Positions 34,683-43,470 are shown, numbered from the stretch's first letter. The stretch is 64,000 nucleotides of DNA from Nitrospiraceae bacterium (GCA_013140715.1 JABFSG010000004.1:1-64000); one strand, 5' to 3'. Notes: a model not told the origin generated them from the letters alone. Numbers and translations are program-made.

Positions 34683-36172
34683 GGCATGACCCGTTGAATG
34701 AGTACAGCGGTTTCACCTGCTTCGAGGGAAAGGGTCTTCATGGCTTCCGGTAGCAGAAAGCCTTGAGACTCTCCGGCTAACCGGCTCTGTACCTGATATT
34801 GCCCCGGTGGTACCCAAGTCCGTGCAAGATGGATTTCATCCGGCAACGTCTGCCAACTCCGTTTGTCGGCTTCCTCCGATGCCACCGCCAGCCCCTTCGC
34901 CAGCAACCCGACCAGAAGACCGACCCAAGGCGCCGCATCTTTGCCTGCTGCTTGCTGAGCCCCTCTCATCGCTCCCTCTGCCAACGCAAACTTCGTGGCA
35001 GCACGGGCGACTGCCTTGACCGTGATTCCTGCTATCCGTTCCGATAGCGCTTTATCTGCCAGAGCCGTCACGTTATGCACTAACTCCGTGTCCACTGTCA
35101 CCGGCATGCCCTTGTCAGGGATGAGGCTCACCCTATCGACGAGTACGCTGGTCTTCTGCGGGATGAGCTGCGGCAAGGCCACACGAACGACTCGTCCGTT
35201 AAGCCCATACAAGACCGTATCCACACCGCGATTGGAATTCCGATTCGCCGATGAAAACCCCCGGTTGAGCAGCACCAACTGGAGCGCATCCAGACCGATC
35301 GGAAGGTCAAGAAACCGGTCCTCCCTGCGTGGCGCGCGGCCATTATAACTGATCACGACAACTTGAGCGAGTTGTTGTAACGACTGACTGCTTTCCCATT
35401 TCGTGCCAGGAAAGAGCGATCGATACTCGGATAATTCTTGAGTGAAGTGCAATGCATCGGCCGTTCGCAGCAGATCGGTGCGCAGCTGGGATGGCACGGA
35501 TGTCTGTAACCAGGCGCGCCCGCCTTCAAACGTCTCATAGGCCTTGCGATAGGCAATGAACGCGTTGTTGACGTCGCCGGTGCTCTCATAAAGGATCCCA
35601 CTGAGATAGCGTGCAAAGCCATCATCCCGATAGGCGTTTTTTTCATTGGTCCGATCCGACAACACATTGAGCCGGTGATCGATACGTCTGGCTTCGACCA
35701 GTGCATCCTGCCACTGGTCTAATAAGACATAATTGAGTGCCTTCAGTACATTGATCAGCACCTGTTCGTAGGGATCGCCTTCATAGGGTAACGCCGTGTC
35801 GTTCGTCATAAACGCGAGGGTTTCCGTTCGGACCTTTCGCGTATACAGCCGGTCCAATTCCTCCTCAGCCTGCTCCAAAACAGCGTTGCTCTGCTGGTAA
35901 TCACCGGCAAGCTGGAGAGTCATCCCTCGATCCATGCCATAGAGCAGGCGGCTTTTTTCGCCATACTCTTTTTCAGCAGACTGGACGATGGCATCGGCGC
36001 CCTTCGGGTCGTGGGCGCGTAGGCTTGCGTCGATGAGGAGATAGCGGTTGACCGAGGGGCCACACCCAGCCAGCAGCAGGATTGCCAGTATGGCAAAGAG
36101 AGAGTGGGTAGAAATGAAAAAGCCCCACCGTGCCGGAACAGAGGCGGTGGGGCATGGGGCGACGAGGCTCAC
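34679..36172 (-). CDS. COG3014-type lipoprotein with TPR-like helices
   Basis: 497 aa, GTG start at 36172. A hydrophobic segment SLFAILAILLLAGCGPS with lipobox Cys36 marks a lipoprotein. Residues 50-230 are helical, TPR-like (LEQAEEELDRLYTRKVRTET, YEQVLINVLKALNYVLL), and a C-terminal beta-rich part holds the LVGLLAKGLA segment. COG3014 proteins are commonly next to LpoB and LPP20, as here. A strong terminator-like hairpin lies within its first codons (36122-36153). Confidence 0.8.
   Translation of the reverse strand: MSLVAPCPTASVPARWGFFISTHSLFAILAILLLAGCGPSVNRYLLIDASLRAHDPKGADAIVQSAEKEYGEKSRLLYGMDRGMTLQLAGDYQQSNAVLEQAEEELDRLYTRKVRTETLAFMTNDTALPYEGDPYEQVLINVLKALNYVLLDQWQDALVEARRIDHRLNVLSDRTNEKNAYRDDGFARYLSGILYESTGDVNNAFIAYRKAYETFEGGRAWLQTSVPSQLRTDLLRTADALHFTQELSEYRSLFPGTKWESSQSLQQLAQVVVISYNGRAPRREDRFLDLPIGLDALQLVLLNRGFSSANRNSNRGVDTVLYGLNGRVVRVALPQLIPQKTSVLVDRVSLIPDKGMPVTVDTELVHNVTALADKALSERIAGITVKAVARAATKFALAEGAMRGAQQAAGKDAAPWVGLLVGLLAKGLAVASEEADKRSWQTLPDEIHLARTWVPPGQYQVQSRLAGESQGFLLPEAMKTLSLEAGETAVLIQRVMP
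36122..36153 (-). terminator. Terminator-like hairpin inside the COG3014 leader
   Basis: On the minus strand, GCCCCACCG and CGGTGGGGC form a 9-bp stem with a 14-base loop, followed at once by TTTTT (complement of 36117-36121). It is a classical intrinsic terminator shape but sits inside codons 7-19 of the lipoprotein gene and about 35 bases after the lpoB stop. It may act as an attenuator between the two halves of the operon. Confidence 0.65.
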
Positions 36173-36187
36173 CGAAAGTTGCGGAGC

Positions 36188-36799
36188 CTAAAAGATGGAC
36201 CGTTTCTTTTCGACGACTTTCTTAATCTTCTTCTGACCGTACCAGACTTTGGCATTACTCTCCAAATCCACCATCTGCAGATCGACCTGATAGAACACCG
36301 CCTTCGTCCCATCCGCCTCATCGAGAATCGTGGCAATAGTGCCTTTCATCATATAGTCGGCGCCGATCTCTTTGCCAGGCGCTTTCTGCGTATCTTCCCG
36401 CGCATACATCGCTTGCTCCTTGCGTTCGGTGCGAAGCTCCTCGCGATCTCCTTTTCCCGCCACAAACGTCACTTTTTGCGAGTTCGTGAGCTCCCGCTCC
36501 AGATCGCTCACAAACGTGCCCACATTGATATGTTCATGGCTGCTATTCAAAATGGTCCCGACGACGACGACCGGTTGGCGATGTTTCGAACCGGAGAAGT
36601 TATTGAGCCATGGAAACTGCAGCGCCTCTTTGACCATCGACTCCGCGACAAGTCTGGAATCGGTGTCGTTCCAACGACCGCTTAGATCGGTGACCACTTC
36701 GGAGTCGACCCTCGTAATTCTGGTCTCCTGCGCACAGCCAGCCAGCAGCACCACCGCCAACGCCACAAGCCCGATTCGTCCTCGATCTATCATGATCAC
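36188..36799 (-). CDS. lpoB: Penicillin-binding protein activator LpoB
   Basis: About 203 aa from GTG 36799 (AGGAGG six bases upstream); ATG 36793 is an alternative. Lipoprotein signal GLVALAVVLLAGCAQE. The LpoB domain shows DLSGRWNDTDSRLVAESMVKEALQ, VVVVGTILNSSHEHINVGTF, LERELTNSQKVTFV, GADYMMKGTIATI and YQVDLQMVDLESNAKVW. LpoB activates the PBP1b-type peptidoglycan synthase from the outer membrane in E. coli. It is the second gene of a four-gene lipoprotein operon. Confidence 0.88.
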   Translation of the reverse strand: MIMIDRGRIGLVALAVVLLAGCAQETRITRVDSEVVTDLSGRWNDTDSRLVAESMVKEALQFPWLNNFSGSKHRQPVVVVGTILNSSHEHINVGTFVSDLERELTNSQKVTFVAGKGDREELRTERKEQAMYAREDTQKAPGKEIGADYMMKGTIATILDEADGTKAVFYQVDLQMVDLESNAKVWYGQKKIKKVVEKKRSIF

Positions 36800-36846
36800 A
36801 CGATACCTCCTCGCACATGCAGCCATTGGCAGTCGAACAAGAATTC

Positions 36847-37413
36847 TTACCGAGGCGCCCGTTTATCTTCTTCCTTTTCAAGCCGCTCAAAGAGCTTATC
36901 GGCATTCTTTCTGACATAATCGCGAACCTGCGCGTTTAGCTCCTTCGCCTGTTCAAGATTATTCTTCATCTCCTCGAAATTCAGTTTGGCCAACACATAA
37001 TAGGTGTTCGTTTTTTCATCCTTGTAGCGATCGATAGGCTTCACCCCGCTCAGGGTCGTGGTCGTCACCGTCTTGATCGCCCGCTCGACATTCTGTTCTT
37101 CCGAGTTTTTCGTAAAATCTCCGGCCGTCGTGGAGGCGGCATAGTCGCGCATCAGGTAGCCGGTGTAGGTTTCAAAGGTCTTGGCGATTTCAGCTCTCGC
37201 CCGATTTTCAGCCGTATCCCATGCCAGCGGCTCATTTCGAACACCCGCCACGGCTCCGACGCCATAGAGACCTTTACTGTCGCTTTCGTTGAACATTCCC
37301 GACCCTTGCTTCACCCATTTTGGAGGACCGCCGCAGGCAGCAAGTCCGATCATCAGGGCAATGGCCACTCCTCCCCCGACCAGTCTCGACCTGAACCCCA
37401 GTACGCTATTCAT
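36847..37413 (-). CDS. LPP20-like lipoprotein
   Basis: 188 aa from ATG 37413, seven bases after AAGGAGG. Lipobox IGLAACGG. The mature part PKWVKQGSGMF...KGLYGVGAVAGVRNEPLAWDTAENRARAEIAKTF is the LPP20 pattern (short glycine-rich strand then a helix), with a C-terminal charged helix. First gene of the operon with lpoB, COG3014 and the second LPP20 protein, a frequent set linked to envelope/peptidoglycan functions. Confidence 0.82.
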   Translation of the reverse strand: MNSVLGFRSRLVGGGVAIALMIGLAACGGPPKWVKQGSGMFNESDSKGLYGVGAVAGVRNEPLAWDTAENRARAEIAKTFETYTGYLMRDYAASTTAGDFTKNSEEQNVERAIKTVTTTTLSGVKPIDRYKDEKTNTYYVLAKLNFEEMKNNLEQAKELNAQVRDYVRKNADKLFERLEKEEDKRAPR

Positions 37414-37730
37414 GTGCATGCCTCCTTGGTGATGATCAAGACGGTGAACCGGCGACGTAGCAACAGGAGATGGCCATAACGCCATTCGAGAATTTCTACG
37501 AAATCATGCTAACATGCACCCCCAATCCAGTCAACGAAACAGCCGGCGACTTGCCCGCTTACTGTTTCGCATCTGTGGCGTAACAGAAAGATATTTCCGC
37601 AGGATGCTCAAACAGCCCGATCAGCAAGGCCCCAGTGAGTGAAGCAGGTTGGGGTCGAGGTTCAGGTTGGACAAAAATCTGACATTTCTCTCTCACCCTT
37701 AACCTAAGCCTTAACCTTCCTTGAAGGAGA
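37414..37730. other. Divergent intergenic region with partial repeat
   Basis: About 315 bases between the lipoprotein operon (minus) and a small plus-strand gene. The segment 37593-37632 (ATATTTCCGCAGGATGCTCA AACAGCCC...CAGCAAGGCC) repeats the start of the element at 37991, including its upstream flank ATATTTCCG. The rest should hold the operon promoter. Confidence 0.5.
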
Positions 37731-37907
37731 ATGCCCGTGGCAGACGTACAGATTGATGACGGTATCATTAAGATTCTGAGTCTAGAGGTACAGGATCCCA
37801 AAGCAGCCGCAGTCCTCGCCGAATATCCCCAAGTCCGTTGGGCAGAAATTACACGGAAAGCTGTCAAGATCGGATTGGGGTATCTGAAGGGAGGCGAACG
37901 CGCCTGA
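37731..37907 (+). CDS. Small hypothetical protein, 58 aa
   Basis: MPVADVQIDDGIIKILSLEV...EYPQVRWAEITRKAVKIGLG; short strand then two helices. GAAGGAG sits just before the ATG (spacing is better for the GTG at 37737). It could be a ribbon-helix-helix-like DNA-binding or antitoxin protein from its strand-helix-helix outline, but there is no toxin downstream. Assignment uncertain. Confidence 0.5.
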   Translation: MPVADVQIDDGIIKILSLEVQDPKAAAVLAEYPQVRWAEITRKAVKIGLGYLKGGERA

Positions 37908-37990
37908 AACCAGGAAGCTGAAAAAACCACGTTAGCACGTAAGGACTTTATGATTCATACGTGTGTATCGTCGGAAGAAGAATATTTCCG

Positions 37991-38116
37991 CAGGATGCTC
38001 AAAAAGCTCGTCCAGCAAGGCCGCAGCCGATGAAAGCACCGGAGGCGTAGCCTCTCGGCTACGTTGAGGATGCTTTCGAGGGGAGAACGCCGCTGGCGGG
38101 ATTTTTCAGCAGCCTG
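37991..38116. repeat. Inverted-repeat intergenic element, copy 2
   Basis: 126 bases. The ends CAGGATGCTCAAAAAG and CAGGCTGCTGAAAAATCCCG (as reverse complement) match copy 1 in the opposite orientation. The middle has GCGTAGCC-tct-CGGCTACG. The right end abuts the TAG stop (38117-38119) of the caspase-TPR gene. Confidence 0.88.
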
Positions 38117-39517
38117 CTATGGCTTCGCGGGTGCTGACTGTGCAACCGCAGCTCTGGCACGGGCGTGATTCCCGCCGAGTTCGAGGTAGCGTGTGAAGGC
38201 CTCAACCGATTTCGATTGGTCCTTCATCTCGTCGGCATAGAGGATGCCAAGGGAGAAATAGACGTCACGATAGTTGGGATTGACCACTAGCGCTTCTCGC
38301 ATGGCTCGCTCTGCCTCGCCATACTGCCCGCGCTTTTCATAAATTAGACCGAGTGTATACTGAGAATCCGGGTTCTTCGGCGCATATCGCTTCGCCAGTA
38401 TAGCGGCCGATAATGCGTCGTCGAGATTCGGGAGCACTTCTAACAAGACATAGCTCTTGAGTACGTAGGCGTCGCCAAACGTGGGGGCATATTCCAACGC
38501 GGTGTTCAGCAGTTCCAACGCTTCCTCCGAGGATTTCCCCGATTGGAGAAGCGCATAGGCCCGCTCGTATTTTATCTTCGCCGCCTGCTGTCGCTCGGCT
38601 GGAGACTGGGGCGCTGTCCCACTCAGAAAAGCGGCCTTTCGCCCCTCGATCAACACCGTATCCCCGTCCCCTTCGAGCTGCACAAAAAGGGGATGCTGAA
38701 CACCCTTCGACCGTTCCAGGACCTGTTGTTGTACAAAATCTCCGATCTCTGAGGCCATGAGCCAACCGTTTTTGTTACGATCCGCCATGCCGTTCAAACC
38801 ATCGATCAACGCCTGCACGAAGAGACTCCTCCCGTTCTCCTGACTCAACGGCTCGCCCCTATCGCCAGCCGTCAACACTTGCACAGCGCGTCGCTCCGTA
38901 TCGTCTTCCGGAGCCAGTCGTCCTTCGAGAGACAGTGGCTGAGCTGCGCTCACCTCCCACCCGCGCACTGCAGCATTCAAGAAAAAGAGGGTGTGTTTCG
39001 ATGCACTGCGCCGGCTGAACTCTTTCAGCTGTTCAAAGGTCACCGATTTAGACACATTCCCGATCTGCGCATCCCAGGGAACGAGATACCCAAGCTCCTT
39101 TCCGTCGAGATCCTGCGTCACGCCAGCATGTCCGACAAAATAGAACAGAAGCCTGTCGTGTCGACCGACCTTGCGGGGCAGGAAATCGGAAAGCGTCTGC
39201 TGCAGACGCCGCACACTCGCATCCTTGTCGTAGAGCTCAACGACCTCGTCGAAACCCAGACGACGCAGGGTCTGAGCCACAGCCTTGGCATCCTCGATCG
39301 CCCCGGGAATCTTTGGGGCCAGAAGATAGTTCTCCACCCCAATGACAATGGCCCACGACTTGTAATAGAGCCCTTCGGGTTTGCCCAATTGCGCAGACGC
39401 CGATAGCGGACTGAACAGGGCCAGCAGCGAATAGAGGAGACATCCAAACATGCAAGGCCGCAGTTGGCGCTGCACATTCGACAAGCTCAATTGGATCGGC
39501 TCTATTGTGTGATGCAT
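38117..39517 (-). CDS. Secreted caspase-fold protein with TPR repeats, catalytic Cys lost
   Basis: 466 aa. Signal-like segment (GCLLYSLLALFSPLSASA). Residues 52-300 form a caspase/metacaspase p20-like domain: WAIVIGVENY, IPGAIEDAKAVAQTLRRLGFD, and the catalytic His block LLFYFVGHAG (H130). The usual LDxCxSG block is LNAAVRG, so the catalytic Cys is Ala183. About four TPR motifs follow (320-460, for example YERAYALLQSGKSSEEALELL). A binding role rather than proteolysis is inferred. The stop abuts a repeat element. Confidence 0.82.
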   Translation of the reverse strand: MHHTIEPIQLSLSNVQRQLRPCMFGCLLYSLLALFSPLSASAQLGKPEGLYYKSWAIVIGVENYLLAPKIPGAIEDAKAVAQTLRRLGFDEVVELYDKDASVRRLQQTLSDFLPRKVGRHDRLLFYFVGHAGVTQDLDGKELGYLVPWDAQIGNVSKSVTFEQLKEFSRRSASKHTLFFLNAAVRGWEVSAAQPLSLEGRLAPEDDTERRAVQVLTAGDRGEPLSQENGRSLFVQALIDGLNGMADRNKNGWLMASEIGDFVQQQVLERSKGVQHPLFVQLEGDGDTVLIEGRKAAFLSGTAPQSPAERQQAAKIKYERAYALLQSGKSSEEALELLNTALEYAPTFGDAYVLKSYVLLEVLPNLDDALSAAILAKRYAPKNPDSQYTLGLIYEKRGQYGEAERAMREALVVNPNYRDVYFSLGILYADEMKDQSKSVEAFTRYLELGGNHARARAAVAQSAPAKP

Positions 39518-39704
39518 ATAAAAATTTACCCTACTATCGCCTCTGCGCGACTGTCAAGAAACGGCACCGCGATCCTCGGCGCAGCCGCAGGGCCACGATG
39601 CGGCCACCCCTTCCTGTACTAAGGTATGGTTGAGTTCCTACCTATCGCTCTAGCATAATGTCACGGTTCTGTTTCGGGCCTCGACCTATAGGAGACACCG
39701 TACC

Positions 39705-41594
39705 ATGCCAGAGAACATCGATACCCTCCTCAAGGAAAGCCGCCTCTATCGGCCGAGCGCTCAGACAATGGCCGCCGCCCATATTCAAGACTACGAAAGT
39801 GCGTACAAGAAATCGATTGCCGATCCTGAAGGTTTCTGGAGCGACGTCGCCAAGGAGCTTGAGTGGTTTACTCCCTGGAGCAAGGTACTGGAATGGAACT
39901 ATCCCTGGGCGAAGTGGTTCGTCGGCGCCACCTGCAACATCACCTATAATTGCCTGGACCGTCACGCGAAAACCTGGCGCAAGAACAAGGTCGCCATCAT
40001 CTGGGTCGGCGAGAACGACCAAGAACGAGTCATCACCTATGGCGAGCTCTACCGACAGGTCAATCGTTGCGCAAATGCGCTCAAGAGACTTGGCCTCATA
40101 AAAGGAGATCGAGTCACGATCTACCTGCCGAAAGTTCCCGAACAAATCGTCGCCATGCTCGCCTGCGCACGCATCGGGGTCATTCATAGTGTGGTCTACT
40201 CCGGGTTCAGCGCTCCGGCCCTTGCCAGTCGCATCCAGGACGCCGAAGCGAAGCTGGTCATCACAGCCGATGTCGGGTTTGACAGGGGAAAGGTTCTGAA
40301 CCTCAAACAAGTTGTCGACCAAGCCGTAGCCAATTCTCCCACCGTTGTACGTGTCGTAGTCTTACGCCGACAGACTCCGGCAGCCCCCTTGTCCGGACCG
40401 AAGGAAATCGATTGGCATGACTGGTTGAAGGACGAGAAGGCAGTCTGCGAGGCCGAGCAGCTGGATGCGGAACATCCGCTCTACATCCTCTATACATCCG
40501 GGACCACCGGCAAACCCAAAGGCGTCGTGCATGTTCACGGCGGCTACATGGTTGGCACCTACATCACCACGAAGTACGTCTTCGATCTCAAAGAAGACGA
40601 CGTCTACTTCTGCGTTGCCGACCCAGGCTGGGTCACCGGCCACAGTTATATTGTGTATGGCCCCCTTCTCAACGGCGCCACGATCCTCACAGCTGAAGGC
40701 AAACCGGATTATCCGAACCCGGGCCGCTGGTGGAATCTCATCGAACGCTACGGCGTCTCAATTTTCTATACCACCCCGACCGCCATTCGCCTGCTGATGC
40801 GGTACGGAGAAGACTGGCCCAAGAAATACGACCTCTCGACCATCCGCATCCTCGGAAGTGTCGGCGAACCGATCAATCCGGAAGCATGGGAATGGTTCCA
40901 TCGTGCAGCCGGTGGAGATAAACCGATTATGGACACCTGGTGGCAGACCGAAACAGGGTCCATCCTGATCACACCCCTGCCGACAGTCCCCTTGAAGCCG
41001 GGTTCCGCAACGAGGCCCTTCCTCGGTATTGAAGCCGACGTCGTAGACAGCGCAGGCAACAGTCTCCCAGCCAACGCCGGCGGCTTTGCGGTCATCAAGA
41101 AACCCTGGCCCTCAATGATGCGGACGATCTACAAAGATCCTGAACGGTACAAGACCTATTGGAACACGATCCCGAATTGCTACACCGCCGGCGACATCTG
41201 CCACAAGGACGAAGATGGCTACATGTGGTTCATGGGTCGCGCCGACGATGTGATCAAGGTAGCCGGCAACCGGCTGGGCACGGCGGAAGTGGAAAGCGCA
41301 TTGGTCAGTCACCACTCCGTGGCAGAGGCGGCGGTAATCGGCAAGCCGCATAAACTCGTCGGCGAGTCCATCAAGGCCTTCATCATCCTAAAACAGGGGG
41401 AAGTGGAAAGCCCGGCCTTGATCCAGTCGATCAAGGATCAGGTATTACACGAATTGGGCAAGATCGCCGTACCGTCCGAAATCGACATCGTGCCCTCACT
41501 CCCCAAAACTCGGTCCGGAAAGATTATGCGGCGAGTCCTCAAAGCGAAAGAACTCGGACAAGATCTTGGCGATATCTCGACGATCGAAGATTGA
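39705..41594 (+). CDS. acs: Acetyl-CoA synthetase (AMP-forming)
   Basis: 629 aa. All ANL motifs are present: A3 YILYTSGTTGKPKGVVHVHG, A5 WWQTETG, A8 YTAGDICHKDEDGYMWFMGRADDVIKVAGNR, and A10 PKTRSGKIMRR with the acetylatable catalytic Lys. It converts acetate, ATP and CoA to acetyl-CoA. It stands alone. A small ACCGG...CCGGT hairpin (41599-41616) follows the stop. The start is ATG 39705 (GGAGACACC upstream). Confidence 0.95.
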   Translation: MPENIDTLLKESRLYRPSAQTMAAAHIQDYESAYKKSIADPEGFWSDVAKELEWFTPWSKVLEWNYPWAKWFVGATCNITYNCLDRHAKTWRKNKVAIIWVGENDQERVITYGELYRQVNRCANALKRLGLIKGDRVTIYLPKVPEQIVAMLACARIGVIHSVVYSGFSAPALASRIQDAEAKLVITADVGFDRGKVLNLKQVVDQAVANSPTVVRVVVLRRQTPAAPLSGPKEIDWHDWLKDEKAVCEAEQLDAEHPLYILYTSGTTGKPKGVVHVHGGYMVGTYITTKYVFDLKEDDVYFCVADPGWVTGHSYIVYGPLLNGATILTAEGKPDYPNPGRWWNLIERYGVSIFYTTPTAIRLLMRYGEDWPKKYDLSTIRILGSVGEPINPEAWEWFHRAAGGDKPIMDTWWQTETGSILITPLPTVPLKPGSATRPFLGIEADVVDSAGNSLPANAGGFAVIKKPWPSMMRTIYKDPERYKTYWNTIPNCYTAGDICHKDEDGYMWFMGRADDVIKVAGNRLGTAEVESALVSHHSVAEAAVIGKPHKLVGESIKAFIILKQGEVESPALIQSIKDQVLHELGKIAVPSEIDIVPSLPKTRSGKIMRRVLKAKELGQDLGDISTIED

Positions 41595-41662
41595 TTGAAC
41601 CGGTTTTAAGACCGGTGATCAAATAGACATCCCTGTGCCCTACAAAAAATCGGAGGTTGGTC

Positions 41663-42136
41663 ATGAATACAGTAACAGGCTCCAGAGTCACCATCGCCAT
41701 CGGAGTGCTGGCCATATGCCTGGCAGCGCTCAGCCCATCAGCCACCTTGGCCGCCGAACCGGTCACGCAAGAAAAAAAGGCAACAAAAGCATCCCAGGTT
41801 CGCTCAAACGCACCCGCGTCAAAAGCGACCGCTCCAAAGTTGGCCTCGACAGCGACTGCGGGACAGGCCTCATCCTGTTTCGGGGAAGCACCGATACTCA
41901 ACAAACTCACACCAGATGAAGGAAAGGCCGGAGATAAAGTCACCATCACCGGAAACAACTTCGGCAAGGCAGCCTGTTTCCGAGGCGTTTCCTTCGGTCC
42001 CGGTCATCCGGCTCAATTTCAACAAGCGAATGACAGCATCACGACCACCGTCCCGGCCGGGGGAAAGAAGGGCTTGGTCCTCCTCAGTGTCACCACTGCC
42101 TCGGGAGAAAACTCGAAGCCTTTCCTGATGAAGTAG
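41663..42136 (+). CDS. Exported IPT/TIG-domain protein
   Basis: 157 aa from ATG 41663 (CGGAGG upstream). Signal peptide VTIAIGVLAICLAALSPSATLAA. Then a Lys/Thr/Ala-rich linker and one IPT/TIG immunoglobulin-like domain (LNKLTPDEGKAGDKVTITG, FGPGHPAQF, VPAGGKKGLVLLSVTT). Probably periplasmic or surface bound. One Cys pair (SCFGE and ACFRG) could form a disulfide. Downstream lies a two-unit hairpin repeat. Confidence 0.82.
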   Translation: MNTVTGSRVTIAIGVLAICLAALSPSATLAAEPVTQEKKATKASQVRSNAPASKATAPKLASTATAGQASSCFGEAPILNKLTPDEGKAGDKVTITGNNFGKAACFRGVSFGPGHPAQFQQANDSITTTVPAGGKKGLVLLSVTTASGENSKPFLMK

Positions 42137-42138
42137 AA

Positions 42139-42239
42139 GTGGGAGGGCAGACTAGATGTCTCCCTTGCTCGTGCAACGCGCGGTCTGAGAAGACCCTCGT
42201 TGAACACGCGCAGTAGGAGACAATCTAGTCCACCCTCAC
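42139..42239. repeat. Two-unit hairpin repeat, copy B
   Basis: The arms GTGGGAGGGCAGACTAGATG... and its complement GGAGACAATCTAGTCCACCC enclose two direct units TGCTCGTGCAACGCGC and CTCGTTGAACACGCGC. It starts 3 bases after the stop of the IPT gene. A further unit-like segment (TCGTTCGATGCGCG) is at about 42260. The arm sequence is unrelated to copies A, C1 and D. Confidence 0.8.
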
Positions 42240-42335
42240 GGAAGAACTTAGAAGACGGCGGTCGTTCGATGCGCGTAATGAATGGCAACCTGGACCGTTT
42301 CAATAAAATGAAGCTGCGAAAGTTGGAGGATTCTA

Positions 42336-42560
42336 GTGCAACGCGCGGGGCGTAAGCCAGGCGAGCCCATCTATCTCAAGCGTCACATGCTGGGTCTCAT
42401 GCTGGCTGTGATCTCCCCCATTCTGCTGCCCCTCCTCTACCATCGCTATATCGGGCCACTGAGTTTTGCCACCCAATTTATCGCAACCCTGCTTATCGCT
42501 CTGATCGGAAGCCTCGTGCTCTATTTCACCTATCGATCCTCGGCTCAGAACGAGCCGTAG
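42336..42560 (+). CDS. Small membrane protein, two TM helices
   Basis: 74 aa, GTG start with GGAGG seven bases upstream. Two membrane segments: MLGLMLAVISPILLPLLY and FATQFIATLLIALIGSLVLYF, with positive N-terminus. Function unknown. The start region GTGCAACGCGCGG is identical to a unit of the adjacent hairpin repeat, so the current start codon may derive from repeat sequence. Confidence 0.6.
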   Translation: MQRAGRKPGEPIYLKRHMLGLMLAVISPILLPLLYHRYIGPLSFATQFIATLLIALIGSLVLYFTYRSSAQNEP

Positions 42561-42590
42561 GGTGTGTGGTCTGAAACATCAGGATGCTCT

Positions 42591-42968
42591 ATGCGGATTG
42601 GCTGGATGAAACCCGACACATTTTCTCCGAGTTGTGCATGGCTATTGTTTATGATCTTACTGCTCGTGAACGCCGGCTGCGCCACTCTCACGAATCGACA
42701 GTCGACAACCGTAGGACTTCTCTGCAGCATCTCATGGGATAAAACAAACAACCGGAAAGTCACCGGGTATCAGCTCACTGTCATCGACCGGAGCCGGCAG
42801 GCAAAGAAAACCGTGCGGTTTATCCCCGCAGATACGACAAAGGTATCCTGCAAGGATGCGGGCGCCGACCATGAAGGCCTCTGGGATGTAACCGTGCAAT
42901 CCTGTTACGATACAGCGACCTGTGGTCCCCCCACTGAGGTCGCACACGTCCACATCACTACAAAGTAA
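42591..42968 (+). CDS. Small lipoprotein, hypothetical
   Basis: 125 aa from ATG 42591. Lipoprotein signal (WLLFMILLLVNAGCATL). The mature part has beta-sandwich-like sequence (GYQLTVIDRSRQAKKTVRF, LWDVTVQSCYDTATCGPPTEVAHVHI), reminiscent of a fibronectin type III domain. Cys residues could pair. Possibly part of an outer-membrane-associated complex. No family certain. Confidence 0.65.
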   Translation: MRIGWMKPDTFSPSCAWLLFMILLLVNAGCATLTNRQSTTVGLLCSISWDKTNNRKVTGYQLTVIDRSRQAKKTVRFIPADTTKVSCKDAGADHEGLWDVTVQSCYDTATCGPPTEVAHVHITTK

Positions 42969-43470
42969 CGATGACGCAGAGTCTGATTGCAAGCTCACAC
43001 CATACGTATGCTTCCCTGCTGTGTATAAGTAAGGTCTTCCACTAGATCCTGCATATTCACACTGCCCATTCAAGTATAAATTCGGCACTACAAGTGCTCT
43101 AAACCCATGGCTTGTAGAGAATCGTGAGATTCTTCTGTCAAGCCACAAAATCTTGTGGGTCCCTGTAATCGAACACAATGCCTGTTTTTTAGGCAAAGAG
43201 TTCACGGGTCACTCTGTATGGACCATTTCACGCATAACGAAACCATTATCCCCAGGGTTATCCCCAGAAATTGTGGAGCTTCAGAACAGCCCAATTACAC
43301 AACGAATTGACTTAAAACTTTCTTACGTGTGAGGAGCGATCGTTTTCACATGCCGGATTTCCATGAAAGGCATGATGATTTCTCCAGGTGAACACGGTAT
43401 TCTTTAGAGCCGATGTTGCACTGCCAACATTCTATTGATAGAACTTCTGCCGATACCAGGAAGGGAATCC
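42969..43470. other. Long leader region before the PEP mutase gene
   Basis: 500 bases, richer in A+T than neighbours, no convincing ORF. It holds an imperfect hairpin at 43108-43145 (TGGCTTG...CAAGCCA with inner AGAATC/GATTCT) and two tandem TTATCCCCA sequences at 43246-43254 and 43258-43266. It could include a promoter and a regulated leader for the PEP mutase gene. Confidence 0.45.
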
